From contig CAKUZW010000001.1 in NCBI GenBank assembly GCA_934718135.1, positions 124,001 through 188,000 on the forward strand: 64,000 nt of DNA, read 5' to 3'. Shown piece by piece: positions 17,023-25,128 of the stretch. Below the pieces are notes generated by a model. It saw nothing but the letters and a program-made list of their open reading frames with translations. It was not told the DNA's origin and made no database searches. The position numbers and the translations under genes are program-made. The DNA comes from an uncultured Candidatus Melainabacteria bacterium (GTDB lineage: Bacteria > Cyanobacteriota > Vampirovibrionia > Gastranaerophilales > Gastranaerophilaceae). How positions within the stretch are numbered: position 1 is the stretch's first letter; every line of letters starts with the position of its first letter.

Positions 17023-19608
17023 ATGAGCAAATCTGAAATCAATCACGTAAACAGTTGGGATGTTAATATAGAAGAAACAACTCCTGTAATGCAACAGTAT
17101 CTTAAAATTAAGCAGGAAAACCCGGGAATATTGTTATGGTACAGGTTGGGTGATTTTTACGAAACTTTTTTTGAAGATGCTCTTATTATGTCAAAAGAAT
17201 TGGAATTGACTCTCACAGGGCGTGATGCTGGAGCTAAGTTAGGCAGGATACCGCTTGCGGGTATTCCTTATAAGGCTGCGGATGCTTATTTAGAAAAACT
17301 TGTTCAAAAAAATTATAAAGTTGCAATTTGTGACCAACTTGAAGATCCAAAATTTGCTAAAGGACTTGTAAAACGTGGGGTTACAAGAGTAATTACAGCA
17401 GGAACATTAACTGAAAGTAATTTACTTAACCAAAATTCCAACAATTATATTTGTGCAATTTATCAGGATGAAAAAAGTGATTTATTCGGGTTTTCTTATA
17501 CCGATATTTCGACAGGAGAATTTAAAGTTACTCAAGCTTCTCTAAATCTTATTATGGCTGAACTTGCAAGACTTAATCCTTCTGAAATCGTTGCACCGAG
17601 CCAAAAACAAGATATAAAACCTTTTCAGATTGTGCCGGATGAAGTCATAAATTTGCCTGAAATTATTACTAAAAAATATAATTGTTCAAAAATTCCACCA
17701 TCTGTTTTTGAGGTCGAATTTTCTCAAAATAATTTGAAACAAGTTTTCAAAACTCAAACTTTGGAGAGTTTTGGTTACTCAAAATATAAGTTAGGTTTTA
17801 GAGCTGCAGGGGCTTTGGTTGCTTATATTTGGGAGACTCTAAAAGGCAATATGCCTAAGTTTGACAGGATTGAAGCTTATGAACTTTCAGAATATATGAT
17901 TTTGGATGCTTCAACCAGAAAAAATCTTGAACTTGTTGAAACACTAAGAGAAAAAAATAAATACGGTTCTCTTCTTTGGGCGATAGACAAAACTAAGACC
18001 AATATGGGTGCAAGACTTTTGCGGAATTGGATTTGTCAACCGTTAAAAAGAGTCGAAGATATTTTGGCTCGTCAAAATTCAGTAACGGAATTGGTTCAAA
18101 AATCTGATATAAGATTTTCTCTATCTGAATCGTTAGAAAAAATTTACGATATCCAAAGACTTGCAACAAGAATGAGTAACGGTTCAGCCAGTCCTAAAGA
18201 TTTTGTCAGTTTGAAGTTGTCACTTTCTATGCTTCCGCAGATTTTGGAAGAAACAGTCGATTTAGAATTTGATATGTTCTCACCAATCAGAGAATACAAG
18301 GATGAAATTGCTGATTTTACTCAAGTAATTGAAAATACAATTGTAGATAATCCTCCTGTTCTTTTAAAAGAGGGCGGAATTATCAAACAAAATGTAAGCG
18401 GAGAGTTGGATTATTTTAGAGATTTGCTAACAGGTGGCGAAGAATGGCTTCGCAATTTTGAAGAAGAAGAAAAAGAACGTACCGGTATTAAAAATCTGAA
18501 AATCGGTTATAACAAAGTTTTCGGCTACTTTATTGAAGTTACAAATTCAAATCTTAATATGGTTCCGCAAAGTTATGTCAGAAAACAAACCTTGACCGGT
18601 GCAGAAAGATTTATTACTGATGAATTGAAACACCATGAAGATGATGTTTTATCCGCAAAATTTAAGTCTACAGAACTTGAATACAAATTATTCACTGATT
18701 TTAGAGAATATTCAAAAGAATTTGTTTCAAAAATTCGTGAAATAGCTGATTGTATTGCAAGAGCTGATGTTATAACTTCATTATCAGAAATTGCGGTTGA
18801 AAATAATTATTGCAAACCTGAGATTGATGACTCCGATGATTTTATTGTGAAAAACGGCAGGCATGCGGTGTTAGAAAAAATTCTTCCATTAGGAGAATAT
18901 GTTTCTAACGATTTGAATTTGAAATCAAAATCCACAACTGAAGGTACAACACAATTTATGATTTTGACAGGGCCTAACATGGCAGGTAAATCAACCTATA
19001 TGAGGCAGAATGCATTGATTGCAATTTTGGCTCAAATTGGTTCTTGGGTTCCTGCGGATTATGTCAAATTGGGTGTTGTAGACAAAGTGTTTACAAGGGT
19101 CGGTGCTAGTGATGATTTGACTCTTGGGCAGTCAACATTTATGGTTGAGATGATTGAAACATCTTTCATTTTGAATACTGCAACCGATAGAAGTTTTATT
19201 TTACTTGATGAAATCGGTCGTGGAACAAGCACTTATGACGGTGTTGCGATTGCTTGGTCTGTTGCGGAGTATATTGCAACCAAAATCGGAGCAAGATGTA
19301 TTTTTGCTACCCATTATCATGAACTTAACGTGATGACGAAAACTTATCCGCAAATCAAGAATTATCGAATTACGATTGCAGAAAATAATGGCGAAATTGA
19401 ATTTTTGAGAAAGATTGTTCAAGGCGGAGCAAGCAAGAGTTATGGTATTCAGGTTGCAAAAATGGCAGGACTTCCTAATAGTGTTGTTAAGCGTTCGGAA
19501 GAATTGATGCGAAAAATGCAAAAAGATTTTTCAAATAACCTTGCAACTCGAAAGAAAATGGTAAATAATGAAGATGGAGTTCCTCAATTAACTCTGTTTG
19601 GAATGTAA
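17023..19608 (+). CDS. mutS: DNA mismatch repair protein MutS
   Basis: MutS recognises mismatches and bulges. The 861-residue length is normal. The N-terminal mismatch-binding domain includes GDFYETFFEDA, with the stacking Phe. The C-terminal ATPase has Walker A TGPNMAGKST (649-658), Walker B FILLDEIGRGTSTYDG, and FATHYHEL. TATTAT ends four bases before the ATG and no Shine-Dalgarno site is visible, so the mRNA may be nearly leaderless. mutL is not adjacent. Confidence 0.96.
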   Translation: MSKSEINHVNSWDVNIEETTPVMQQYLKIKQENPGILLWYRLGDFYETFFEDALIMSKELELTLTGRDAGAKLGRIPLAGIPYKAADAYLEKLVQKNYKVAICDQLEDPKFAKGLVKRGVTRVITAGTLTESNLLNQNSNNYICAIYQDEKSDLFGFSYTDISTGEFKVTQASLNLIMAELARLNPSEIVAPSQKQDIKPFQIVPDEVINLPEIITKKYNCSKIPPSVFEVEFSQNNLKQVFKTQTLESFGYSKYKLGFRAAGALVAYIWETLKGNMPKFDRIEAYELSEYMILDASTRKNLELVETLREKNKYGSLLWAIDKTKTNMGARLLRNWICQPLKRVEDILARQNSVTELVQKSDIRFSLSESLEKIYDIQRLATRMSNGSASPKDFVSLKLSLSMLPQILEETVDLEFDMFSPIREYKDEIADFTQVIENTIVDNPPVLLKEGGIIKQNVSGELDYFRDLLTGGEEWLRNFEEEEKERTGIKNLKIGYNKVFGYFIEVTNSNLNMVPQSYVRKQTLTGAERFITDELKHHEDDVLSAKFKSTELEYKLFTDFREYSKEFVSKIREIADCIARADVITSLSEIAVENNYCKPEIDDSDDFIVKNGRHAVLEKILPLGEYVSNDLNLKSKSTTEGTTQFMILTGPNMAGKSTYMRQNALIAILAQIGSWVPADYVKLGVVDKVFTRVGASDDLTLGQSTFMVEMIETSFILNTATDRSFILLDEIGRGTSTYDGVAIAWSVAEYIATKIGARCIFATHYHELNVMTKTYPQIKNYRITIAENNGEIEFLRKIVQGGASKSYGIQVAKMAGLPNSVVKRSEELMRKMQKDFSNNLATRKKMVNNEDGVPQLTLFGM

Positions 19609-19676
19609 ATATTTGTGTAGGTCTAACAAAAAAATATATTTTAGTGTTTTGAAATAAACAACAAGGAGTGTATTTT

Positions 19677-20192
19677 ATGCTAAAAGTAGGTTTTAATCCA
19701 ACGGTAAGCTTTAGAGCAAATGATAATTACCTTCCGGATAACGCGGATGCTAAAGACGTAGTTGAAAAATTAGATCAAATTCCTGATAGTTACGAAAATT
19801 CTATGCAAGAGGCTGCGGAAAATATTCCGGATGTTTCAAAATCAAAATCAATTAAAGAATTTAGTGCAAATGTTTGGAAATTTTTCACTGTTGCAAACCA
19901 AATGGCTAATGCAACATTGAAAGGTTTATTCTATGGTGCGGTGACAGGTGTGAGTTTGTTGACAGGTTCTTGGCTGTTTAAATCTTTACCAAATGCATTT
20001 AAAAAAGAAGGTCCGTCTTTAGCTCAAACAGTAATGCACCCAATAAAAAATATTAGTAAATCCGGCAAAGTTATTGCAGGAGTGGTTTCTGCGGCTGTTC
20101 TTGGGTATAATCTTGTTGTTGGAAAACTTGAAGCGAATGAAAAAACGGCTGTTATTGACCACAAACTAAAAGTTGGTCATAGAGATGCTTAA
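19677..20192 (+). CDS. small membrane protein with N-terminal F-x-A motif
   Basis: Its 171 residues begin MLKVGFNPTVSFRAN, which resembles the N-terminal pattern of other small proteins in this window (see 32229, 32571, 45943, 49508). Two hydrophobic segments follow near residues 80-105 and 135-155, and the tail is polar. AAGGAG lies eight bases before the ATG at 19677. A bidirectional terminator follows. The function is unknown. Confidence 0.65.
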   Translation: MLKVGFNPTVSFRANDNYLPDNADAKDVVEKLDQIPDSYENSMQEAAENIPDVSKSKSIKEFSANVWKFFTVANQMANATLKGLFYGAVTGVSLLTGSWLFKSLPNAFKKEGPSLAQTVMHPIKNISKSGKVIAGVVSAAVLGYNLVVGKLEANEKTAVIDHKLKVGHRDA

Positions 20193-20213
20193 AATATAAT
20201 TTTTATTAAAAAT

Positions 20214-20251
20214 GAGAACCTGAGCTGAACCCATTGGGTTCTCTTTTTTTT
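20214..20251. terminator. bidirectional intrinsic terminator
   Basis: GAGAACC and GGTTCTC form a 7-bp stem followed by eight T on the plus strand and a T-rich run on the minus strand. It separates the convergent genes ending at 20192 and 20250. Confidence 0.85.
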
Positions 20252-20468
20252 ATTCAATGTCAACCAATTTTGAAAGCTTAACGCCTAAAGCTTTCGATAT
20301 TTTTATGAGGGTTTTTATTGTTAGATTTTGTTTTCCTGACTCGACCTTGCCGATATATTTTTCGTGAACATCAATCATTTCTGCAAGTTGAAATTGAGTT
20401 AGATTTTTTCTCATTCTTTCAATTTTGATATTGAATGCGATTTTTTTAATTATTTCATTCTCTTCCAT
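20250..20468 (-). CDS. XRE-family helix-turn-helix regulator
   Basis: A 72-residue protein consisting of one Cro/C1-type HTH: NLTQFQLAEMIDVHEKYIGKVE is the recognition unit and SKALGVKLSKLVDI the last helix. It would act as a small DNA-binding repressor. There is no Shine-Dalgarno site; CATAAT ends seven bases before the ATG, again predicting a leaderless mRNA. The targets are unknown. The AT-rich region upstream could contain its own operator. Confidence 0.85.
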   Translation of the reverse strand: MEENEIIKKIAFNIKIERMRKNLTQFQLAEMIDVHEKYIGKVESGKQNLTIKTLIKISKALGVKLSKLVDIE

Positions 20469-20642
20469 ATATACATTATGACTACTTATAATAGGTTTAT
20501 AACCAACTAAAATAATCTAAATGTAGTATTATATATTGACTATATTATTTAAAATTTGTATAATAAATAGAGTTTATAAATAGATTTTAGGAAAAATGAA
20601 ATAAGAATTTTTAGTCAATAAGTCTATAAGTTCTATAAATAA

Positions 20643-20672
20643 CGTAGGTTGGGCTCACTAGCCCAACATTAA
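20643..20672 (+). repeat. dispersed GGTTGGGCT hairpin repeat, copy 3
   Basis: GTAGG is followed by TTGGGCT-CACT-AGCCCAA and then CATTAAA. The loop is identical to copy 1. Confidence 0.65.
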
Positions 20673-20706
20673 AAAAAGAAAGGAATATAGTATGAAGAAA
20701 ATTTTT

Positions 20707-20757
20707 AAGGGAATAAGGAAAAAGGAACAAGGAAATAGGTTCTTTACAAAATATAAT
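20707..20757 (+). repeat. dispersed AAGGGAATAGG-type repeat, copy 2
   Basis: AAGGGAATAAGG, GGAAATAGGTTCTTTACAAA and ATATAAT match copy 1 at 2188-2229 closely. A related GTCAATAAGTCTATAAG segment lies about 90 bases upstream. Confidence 0.6.
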
Positions 20758-20792
20758 ATACATGTCATGTACAGCAATGACATGAAAGAGAA

Positions 20793-20902
20793 GATTCCGA
20801 AACTATGGTTGTGGAGTAAATAATGTTATCGGAGCTTTTTGTACCGAATTAATCAAGCAAAATGGTTGGAAATTTCCGGCTGATTATCCTAAAAAGATTT
20901 AA
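20793..20902 (+). pseudogene. remnant of a prepilin-like C terminus
   Basis: One frame encodes a tail with GCGVNNVIGAFCTELIKQNG followed by WKFPADYPKKI and a stop. It closely parallels the end of the intact prepilin at 7284 (SYCTKLLETDQWEFKSDYPYKF). No prepilin N terminus is present upstream in any frame, and the space is filled by dispersed repeats. This looks like the last third of a gene whose front was deleted. Confidence 0.5.
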
Positions 20903-20916
20903 TATTTTTTAATTCA

Positions 20917-20928
20917 TGCTATTATAAT
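20917..20928 (+). promoter_or_regulatory. extended -10 placed for leaderless ftsY mRNA
   Basis: TG-C-TATTAT (20917-20925) overlaps TATAAT (20923-20928). The first ends seven bases before the ATG at 20932. No Shine-Dalgarno site is present. Confidence 0.6.
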
Positions 20929-20931
20929 TGT

Positions 20932-21849
20932 ATGTTTGGATTTTTTAAAGATAAAATTGAGAATTTAAAACAAGCTGTTTCAAATACAACAAAAACGCTT
21001 GTAGGAAATGTTTTGGATAATGTGAATTCAAGTGATGAAGAATATTCAGAATTTGCACTTGATGATATTGAAGATACTCTTATCAGTGCAGATTTGGGGG
21101 TTGGTTATGCTGCAGAACTTGTTGACAATCTTCGAAACAAAAAAAATGCGAAACCTTCTGAATTGAAAAATTATTTGAAAGAAGAATTCAAAAAAACATT
21201 GCTTGAAGCCGGTTCAACGGAAATAAATTATAAAGATAATGAACTAAATATTTATTTTATAACAGGTGTTAATGGTGCCGGAAAAACAACTCTTATTGCT
21301 AAAATGGCATATAGATTTAAACAAGAAGGCAAAAAGGTTCTGATTGCTGCAGGAGATACTTTTAGAGCTGCAGCAGAAGAACAATTAAACATTTGGTCAA
21401 ATAGAGCAGGAGCTGATATCGTAAGACGTGACAAGGCTGACCCTGCATCTGTTGTCTATGAAGCAATCCAAAAAGCCAAGAATGAGCACTATGATGTGAT
21501 TTTGGTTGATACTGCGGGAAGATTGCAAAATAAATTCAACCTTATGGAAGAATTGAAAAAGATAAAAACTGTTATTGATAAACAAGCTCCTGAAGCTTTG
21601 CGGGAAAGCATTTTGGTAATAGATGCTAACACAGGGCAAAATGGACTCCAACAGGCAAAAGTTTTTTCTGAGTCTGTAAATTTGACAAGTGTTGCCCTAA
21701 CAAAACTGGACGGAAGTGCTAAAGGTGCAATAATTATTGCAATTGCAAAAGAAATGAATTTGCCGGTAAAATTGGTTGGGGTTGGCGAAAAAATGGAAGA
21801 TTTAAAATCTTTTAATCCGGATGATTTTATCAATGCATTGTTTGAATAA
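20932..21849 (+). CDS. ftsY: signal recognition particle receptor FtsY
   Basis: FtsY is the SRP receptor GTPase that delivers nascent membrane proteins to the translocon. At 305 residues it has a short N-terminal region rather than the long acidic A domain of E. coli. The NG domain is intact: GVNGAGKTT at 112-120, the GDTFRAAAEEQL box, DTAGR at 193-197, and TKLDGSAKG. The predicted mRNA is leaderless. Confidence 0.95.
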   Translation: MFGFFKDKIENLKQAVSNTTKTLVGNVLDNVNSSDEEYSEFALDDIEDTLISADLGVGYAAELVDNLRNKKNAKPSELKNYLKEEFKKTLLEAGSTEINYKDNELNIYFITGVNGAGKTTLIAKMAYRFKQEGKKVLIAAGDTFRAAAEEQLNIWSNRAGADIVRRDKADPASVVYEAIQKAKNEHYDVILVDTAGRLQNKFNLMEELKKIKTVIDKQAPEALRESILVIDANTGQNGLQQAKVFSESVNLTSVALTKLDGSAKGAIIIAIAKEMNLPVKLVGVGEKMEDLKSFNPDDFINALFE

Positions 21850-21870
21850 TATAAAATATTAAAAATAGAC

Positions 21871-21899
21871 TTGAAATTGATATGAAAAAAAGTTATAAT
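21871..21899 (+). promoter_or_regulatory. antisense RNA promoter, locus B
   Basis: TTGAAA (21871-21876) and TATAAT (21894-21899) have the ideal 17-base spacing, the strongest promoter I noticed in the window. It points toward the peptide gene on the opposite strand. Confidence 0.8.
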
Positions 21900-21905
21900 A
21901 AAAAT

Positions 21906-21986
21906 ATCGGGAGCGGTGCTACCAACACCGTCACCTGTAAATGGCTAAAGCACCGCTTAACGTATTCGTTGGGCGGTGTTTATTAT
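21906..21986 (+). ncRNA. candidate antisense RNA, locus B
   Basis: An RNA of about 80 bases should run from the promoter at 21871-21899 to a terminator formed by AGCACCGC (21949-21956) and GCGGTGTT (21973-21980). AGCACCGC can pair instead with GCGGTGCT (21913-21920), an alternative hairpin. The RNA contains AATGGCTAAAG (21940-21950), exactly complementary to the leader of the peptide mRNA (22079-22069), and it overlaps the 3' end of the peptide gene. Confidence 0.65.
21949..21986. terminator. shared terminator overlapping the peptide stop codon, locus B
   Basis: AGCACCGC pairs with GCGGTGTT and is followed by TATTAT on the plus strand. The stop codon of the minus-strand peptide (21957-21959) lies inside the loop. 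A second hairpin (CGGTGCT/AACACCG, 21915-21930) can end the minus-strand RNA. Confidence 0.6.
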
Positions 21987-22034
21987 GTATAAAATCAAAA
22001 AGATTAATAATAAAGTCAAATTGAGTTCATTCAT
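21957..22034 (-). CDS. 25-residue hydrophobic peptide, candidate type I toxin (locus B)
   Basis: The 25-codon frame starts seven bases after AGGAGGG (22043-22048 on the minus strand). The peptide reads MNELNLTLLLIFLILYIINT and ends AQRIR: one membrane segment with a basic tail. Immediately upstream of the ribosome site is a hairpin (CAAAA/TTTTG and TTAGC/GCTAA, 22054-22086) containing the sequence targeted by the facing RNA. The last codons lie in the shared terminator. Size, hydrophobicity and layout match Fst-type toxins; the sequence itself shows no match I recognise. Confidence 0.6.
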   Translation of the reverse strand: MNELNLTLLLIFLILYIINTAQRIR

Positions 22035-22053
22035 AATTGAGCCCTCCTTTCGT

Positions 22054-22086
22054 CAAAACAATTAGCTCAATGGCTAAAGTATTTTG
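22054..22086 (-). promoter_or_regulatory. leader hairpin before the ribosome site, locus B
   Basis: On the minus strand CAAAA-TACT-TTAGC-CATTGA-GCTAA-TTG-TTTTG folds into a two-part stem ending five bases before AGGAGG. Its CTTTAGCCATT is the exact complement of the antisense RNA word AATGGCTAAAG. Confidence 0.65.
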
Positions 22087-22155
22087 TTGTTGCTAATGTT
22101 TTTAAAAAGAAACAGGCTAGCTCCCGAATATTCTGTTTTCAAAGTTCTTTTGTAT

Positions 22156-22161
22156 ATTATA
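22156..22161 (-). promoter_or_regulatory. -10 box of the peptide mRNA, locus B
   Basis: On the minus strand TATAAT lies about 30 bases before TCGGGAGC, with a weak TTTATT 17 bases further upstream. The promoter lies just after the end of pabA on the same strand. Confidence 0.5.
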
Positions 22162-22169
22162 TTACAAAT

Positions 22170-22733
22170 CTATATGTTAATAAAATTTTCAAACAATTCG
22201 TGTCCGTATTGGGTCAAAATAGCTTCCGGATGGAATTGAACACCATAAAGTGGTAATTTTTCGTGTTCAAGTGCCATAATTATTCCGTTGGATGTTTGAG
22301 CAGTAATTTTTAACGGAGGTTTAATTGTATTTTTATCAACAATCAAAGAGTGGTAACGGGTGACATCAAACGATTTTGGCAAATTTTTAAACAGTTTTGA
22401 TTTCGTATCTACATTTATTTTTGAGATTTTTCCATGCATTGGTTCCTTGTCTTTAATGATTTTTGCTCCAAAAAATTGTGCCAAACACTGGAACCCTAAA
22501 CAAACGCCTAAGATTTTTTTCGTTTGGTAAAATTCTTTTATTACATCCATAGAAATTCCTGCGGTATTTGGATTTCCTGCTCCGGGGGAAATTATTACGG
22601 ATGAAAAATCTAAAGTTTTGAGTTCTTGTATTGTTATTTTATCATTTTTGAAGATTTGTGGATTTACTCCCAGTTCTTGCAAGTATTGGACAATGTTGTA
22701 TGTAAAAGAGTCATAATTATCAATCAAAATCAT
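22170..22733 (-). CDS. pabA: aminodeoxychorismate/anthranilate synthase glutamine amidotransferase
   Basis: This 187-residue class I glutamine amidotransferase supplies ammonia to the chorismate enzyme encoded just upstream. It starts MILIDNYDSFTYNIV and has the nucleophile cysteine in LGVCLGFQC and the catalytic His-Glu in GVQFHPEAIL. The ATG overlaps the pabB-pabC stop by four bases (ATGA), indicating coupled translation. A longer frame to 22772 would run into the upstream gene and add residues the family lacks. The neighbour points to folate rather than tryptophan synthesis. Confidence 0.9.
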   Translation of the reverse strand: MILIDNYDSFTYNIVQYLQELGVNPQIFKNDKITIQELKTLDFSSVIISPGAGNPNTAGISMDVIKEFYQTKKILGVCLGFQCLAQFFGAKIIKDKEPMHGKISKINVDTKSKLFKNLPKSFDVTRYHSLIVDKNTIKPPLKITAQTSNGIIMALEHEKLPLYGVQFHPEAILTQYGHELFENFINI

Positions 22734-24385
22734 AAATGCACCAACCTCATTCCTCTGACCGAATTTACGCAATAAATCTTTTCAGCATTCAATAAATCTG
22801 GTTTATAAAGTATTTTTTCTTTGCATTTTCCTTCTTTTATCAATTTTTGTCGGTAAGTACCGTTTAAAAGTCCACAACTTAGAGGTGGCGTCAATAAGTT
22901 GCCATTTATTTGCAAAATTATGTTGCTTCTTGAACCTTCTGTTAGTTCACCATGAACATTAAAAAAAATTTCATCAAAAATTTCACCATTTTTAATTTTT
23001 TCTAGCGAATTTTTATAATAAGGACGATAAGTTGTCTTGTGTTGCAAAAAGATGTCTGTAGAATTTACATTTATGGCAGAAATAGTAATTTTATTGGTTT
23101 TAATTTTTTTGATTGTATGAATTTCAACTTTAAAATTTCCATTCTTTTCAAGTAAAATTCTATATATTCCGTCTTTTTTAAATTTTAAATTCTCAATTTC
23201 TTTATTAAATTTAAAACCCAAAATTTTAGCCGAATTTTTCATCCTTTCGATGTGTTCAAAAAATAAGAAAGGAATTCCATTTTCTACTTTAAATGTTTCA
23301 ATAAGATCCCAGTTTTTAGAATTTTCACTCAAAAAAGATGTTTTCAGGATTGCTTCGTTCCATTCTTCCAATGCATCCGAATCCCAAACTATGGCTCCTC
23401 CCGCACGATACAAATAAAAGTCTGCACTATTTGTTTTTTGCAATATTCTGATAGGAACGGAAAACTCACAAAAATCCTTGTGAATGTAACCAATTGCACC
23501 GCAATAGATATTTCTTTTTCCGATTTCAACATCATCAATAATTTTCATCGTGCTGATTTTTGGAGCCCCCGTGATTGAACCACAAGGAAAAATTGCATCA
23601 AAAATATCATATAATGTTGTATCGTCTTTTAATTCAGCTTCAACTTCTGATGTCATTTGATGGAGAGTTTTGTGTGTTTCAATTTCAAAAAGTTTTGGAA
23701 CCTTAACAGAACCAACTTTTGAAATTCGCCCTAAATCGTTTCGCAAAAGATCCACAATCATTATATTTTCTGCCCGATTTTTAATATCCTTTTTTAAAAA
23801 TGCAATATTTTTTAAATCTTCTTGTTCGTTTTTTCCTCGTTGAATTGTTCCTTTCATCGGTTTTGTAAGAATATTATTTCCGTTCTTTTTGAAAAAGAGT
23901 TCAGGAGAAAATGACAAAATTTCTTCGTATTCATTTTGCAAAAAAGCATTGTATGGAGTTTTTTGAAAATTCAAAAAATAATTATAAATATCAAAAGAGG
24001 AATAATTTGTTTTAACTTCAAAATCAACGGTATAATTGACTTCATAGGTGTTGCCATTAGAAATTTCTGATTTAATTTTATCAAAACCTTTTTTATAATC
24101 TTCAAAACTTATTTTAGGGTTTGGGAATAAAAAAATTTCTCTCGAATTTTGGTGTTGCTCAAATTTTTCATAATTTTCAAACGCTTCAAAATAAAGAAGT
24201 GGAAATTTTGAAATGATATTTTTCCCTAAAAAAATATCATTTGCTTCATATCGAATATACCCAATCAAATAGTATTTTTCTTTTAGAATTTCCAATTCTT
24301 TAAAAGCAGAAATAAATTCATCTCGATTGAATGCAGAAATTATTTTGCTTGGATTTTTAAAAAGTTTGTCAGAATAAATTTGCAT
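22730..24385 (-). CDS. pabBC: aminodeoxychorismate synthase I / 4-amino-4-deoxychorismate lyase fusion
   Basis: The 551-residue fusion covers two consecutive steps to para-aminobenzoate. The N-terminal ~330 residues are a shortened PabB chorismate enzyme with PMKGTIQRG, the Asp-Leu-Arg-Asn segment VDLLRNDLGRI, and CGSITGAPKISTM. Residues ~340-551 are a fold-type IV PLP lyase (PabC-like): VENGIPFLFFEHIERM near its start and ELTEGSRSNI near its end. It forms an operon with pabA by a four-base overlap. Confidence 0.9.
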   Translation of the reverse strand: MQIYSDKLFKNPSKIISAFNRDEFISAFKELEILKEKYYLIGYIRYEANDIFLGKNIISKFPLLYFEAFENYEKFEQHQNSREIFLFPNPKISFEDYKKGFDKIKSEISNGNTYEVNYTVDFEVKTNYSSFDIYNYFLNFQKTPYNAFLQNEYEEILSFSPELFFKKNGNNILTKPMKGTIQRGKNEQEDLKNIAFLKKDIKNRAENIMIVDLLRNDLGRISKVGSVKVPKLFEIETHKTLHQMTSEVEAELKDDTTLYDIFDAIFPCGSITGAPKISTMKIIDDVEIGKRNIYCGAIGYIHKDFCEFSVPIRILQKTNSADFYLYRAGGAIVWDSDALEEWNEAILKTSFLSENSKNWDLIETFKVENGIPFLFFEHIERMKNSAKILGFKFNKEIENLKFKKDGIYRILLEKNGNFKVEIHTIKKIKTNKITISAINVNSTDIFLQHKTTYRPYYKNSLEKIKNGEIFDEIFFNVHGELTEGSRSNIILQINGNLLTPPLSCGLLNGTYRQKLIKEGKCKEKILYKPDLLNAEKIYCVNSVRGMRLVHL

Positions 24386-24444
24386 AAGAAAATTATTTCA
24401 CAAAATAAAAATTTATTAAATTAATTTACTTATATATGGTGGCG

Positions 24445-24453
24445 TGTTAAAAT
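24445..24453 (+). promoter_or_regulatory. extended -10 placed for a leaderless mRNA
   Basis: TG-T-TAAAAT ends seven bases before the ATG at 24460. No Shine-Dalgarno site is present. Confidence 0.6.
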
Positions 24454-24459
24454 TTTTCT

Positions 24460-25128
24460 ATGGAAGTTTTAGAATTTACACAAACAAAGTTAGGCAATGA
24501 TATTGAACTTATTGGAGAAGTCGGCGAAGAAAATATTTTGATTGTCGGGGTTGTCCATGGAGATGAACCTCAAGGAAAGTATTTGATAGAAAAATACTTA
24601 GCTGATTTCCCCCTCTCTTTAACTGAAGGGGATATGTGGGGGAAGTTATTTATCCCTTGTCTAAATCCTGATGGAATGGCACTTAATCGTAGAACAAATT
24701 CTAACAATGTCGATATTAACAGAAACTTCCCAACCAAAAATTGGGGAAAAAATGAAGGCGACAATGCAACTTGTGATGATGAAACTACAAACTATTTTGG
24801 TGGAAAATCTGCAGGAAGCGAAGTTGAAACGCAGTTTCTTATCCAAATAATAGAAAAATATAAACCAACTCTTATTATGACTTTACATGCACCATATAAA
24901 GTTGTAAATTATGACGGACCAGCGGGAGAAATTGCTGAAAAAATTTCTAAAATAATAAACTATCCGGTTGAAGCAAGTATCGGCTACCCAACACCGGGAA
25001 GTTTTGGCACTTGGGCAGGTGTAGAGCGAAATATTCCAACTATCACTCTTGAACTGGATGAAGAAATACCGGTTCAACAGTTAGTCAAACCGGTATTTGA
25101 AATCTTTGATATGTTATTCTTTAATTAA
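24460..25128 (+). CDS. M14-family zinc carboxypeptidase-like protein
   Basis: The 222-residue protein has the zinc-binding HxxE (HGDE in GVVHGDEPQG), the substrate-binding block NPDGMALNRRTN followed by NVDINRNFP, a second metal histidine in MTLHAP, and a late catalytic-type Glu in ITLELDEE. It resembles MpaA-like murein peptide amidases in this class, which cleave muropeptide fragments. It lacks a signal peptide, so a cytoplasmic recycling role is plausible. Its 3' end overlaps the convergent gene by eight bases. Confidence 0.75.
   Translation: MEVLEFTQTKLGNDIELIGEVGEENILIVGVVHGDEPQGKYLIEKYLADFPLSLTEGDMWGKLFIPCLNPDGMALNRRTNSNNVDINRNFPTKNWGKNEGDNATCDDETTNYFGGKSAGSEVETQFLIQIIEKYKPTLIMTLHAPYKVVNYDGPAGEIAEKISKIINYPVEASIGYPTPGSFGTWAGVERNIPTITLELDEEIPVQQLVKPVFEIFDMLFFN

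Larger units (their letters stand above)
20469..20931. other. intergenic region: repeats and decayed sequence
   Basis: It holds an AT-rich stretch upstream of the XRE gene, a GGTTGGGCT hairpin repeat (20643-20672), an AAGGGAATAGG-type repeat (20707-20757), a prepilin C-terminus remnant (20793-20902) and the ftsY promoter. A 43-codon frame at 20692-20823 (starting MKKIFKGIRKKEQGNRFF) has a weak AAAGGAA site but runs through the dispersed repeat and is probably not a real gene. Confidence 0.6.
21907..22127. repeat. terminal inverted repeats bounding locus B
   Basis: TCGGGAGC (21907-21914) and GCTCCCGA (22120-22127) are perfect inverted copies and extend imperfectly to AATATCGGGAGC. They lie at or near the 5' ends of the two facing RNAs. 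Locus A has the same plan with GTAGGGC (5418-5424) and GCCCTAC (5611-5617). Confidence 0.7.

Noticed and set aside
20692..20823. A 43-codon frame starting MKKIFKGIRK
   Set aside because: It is largely the translation of a dispersed repeat also found at 2188-2229, where no such frame is kept.
22170..22772. Longer pabA start at 22772
   Set aside because: The extra 13 residues lie inside the pabB-pabC coding region, whereas the ATG at 22733 overlaps its stop by four bases and gives the canonical MILIDNYDS start.
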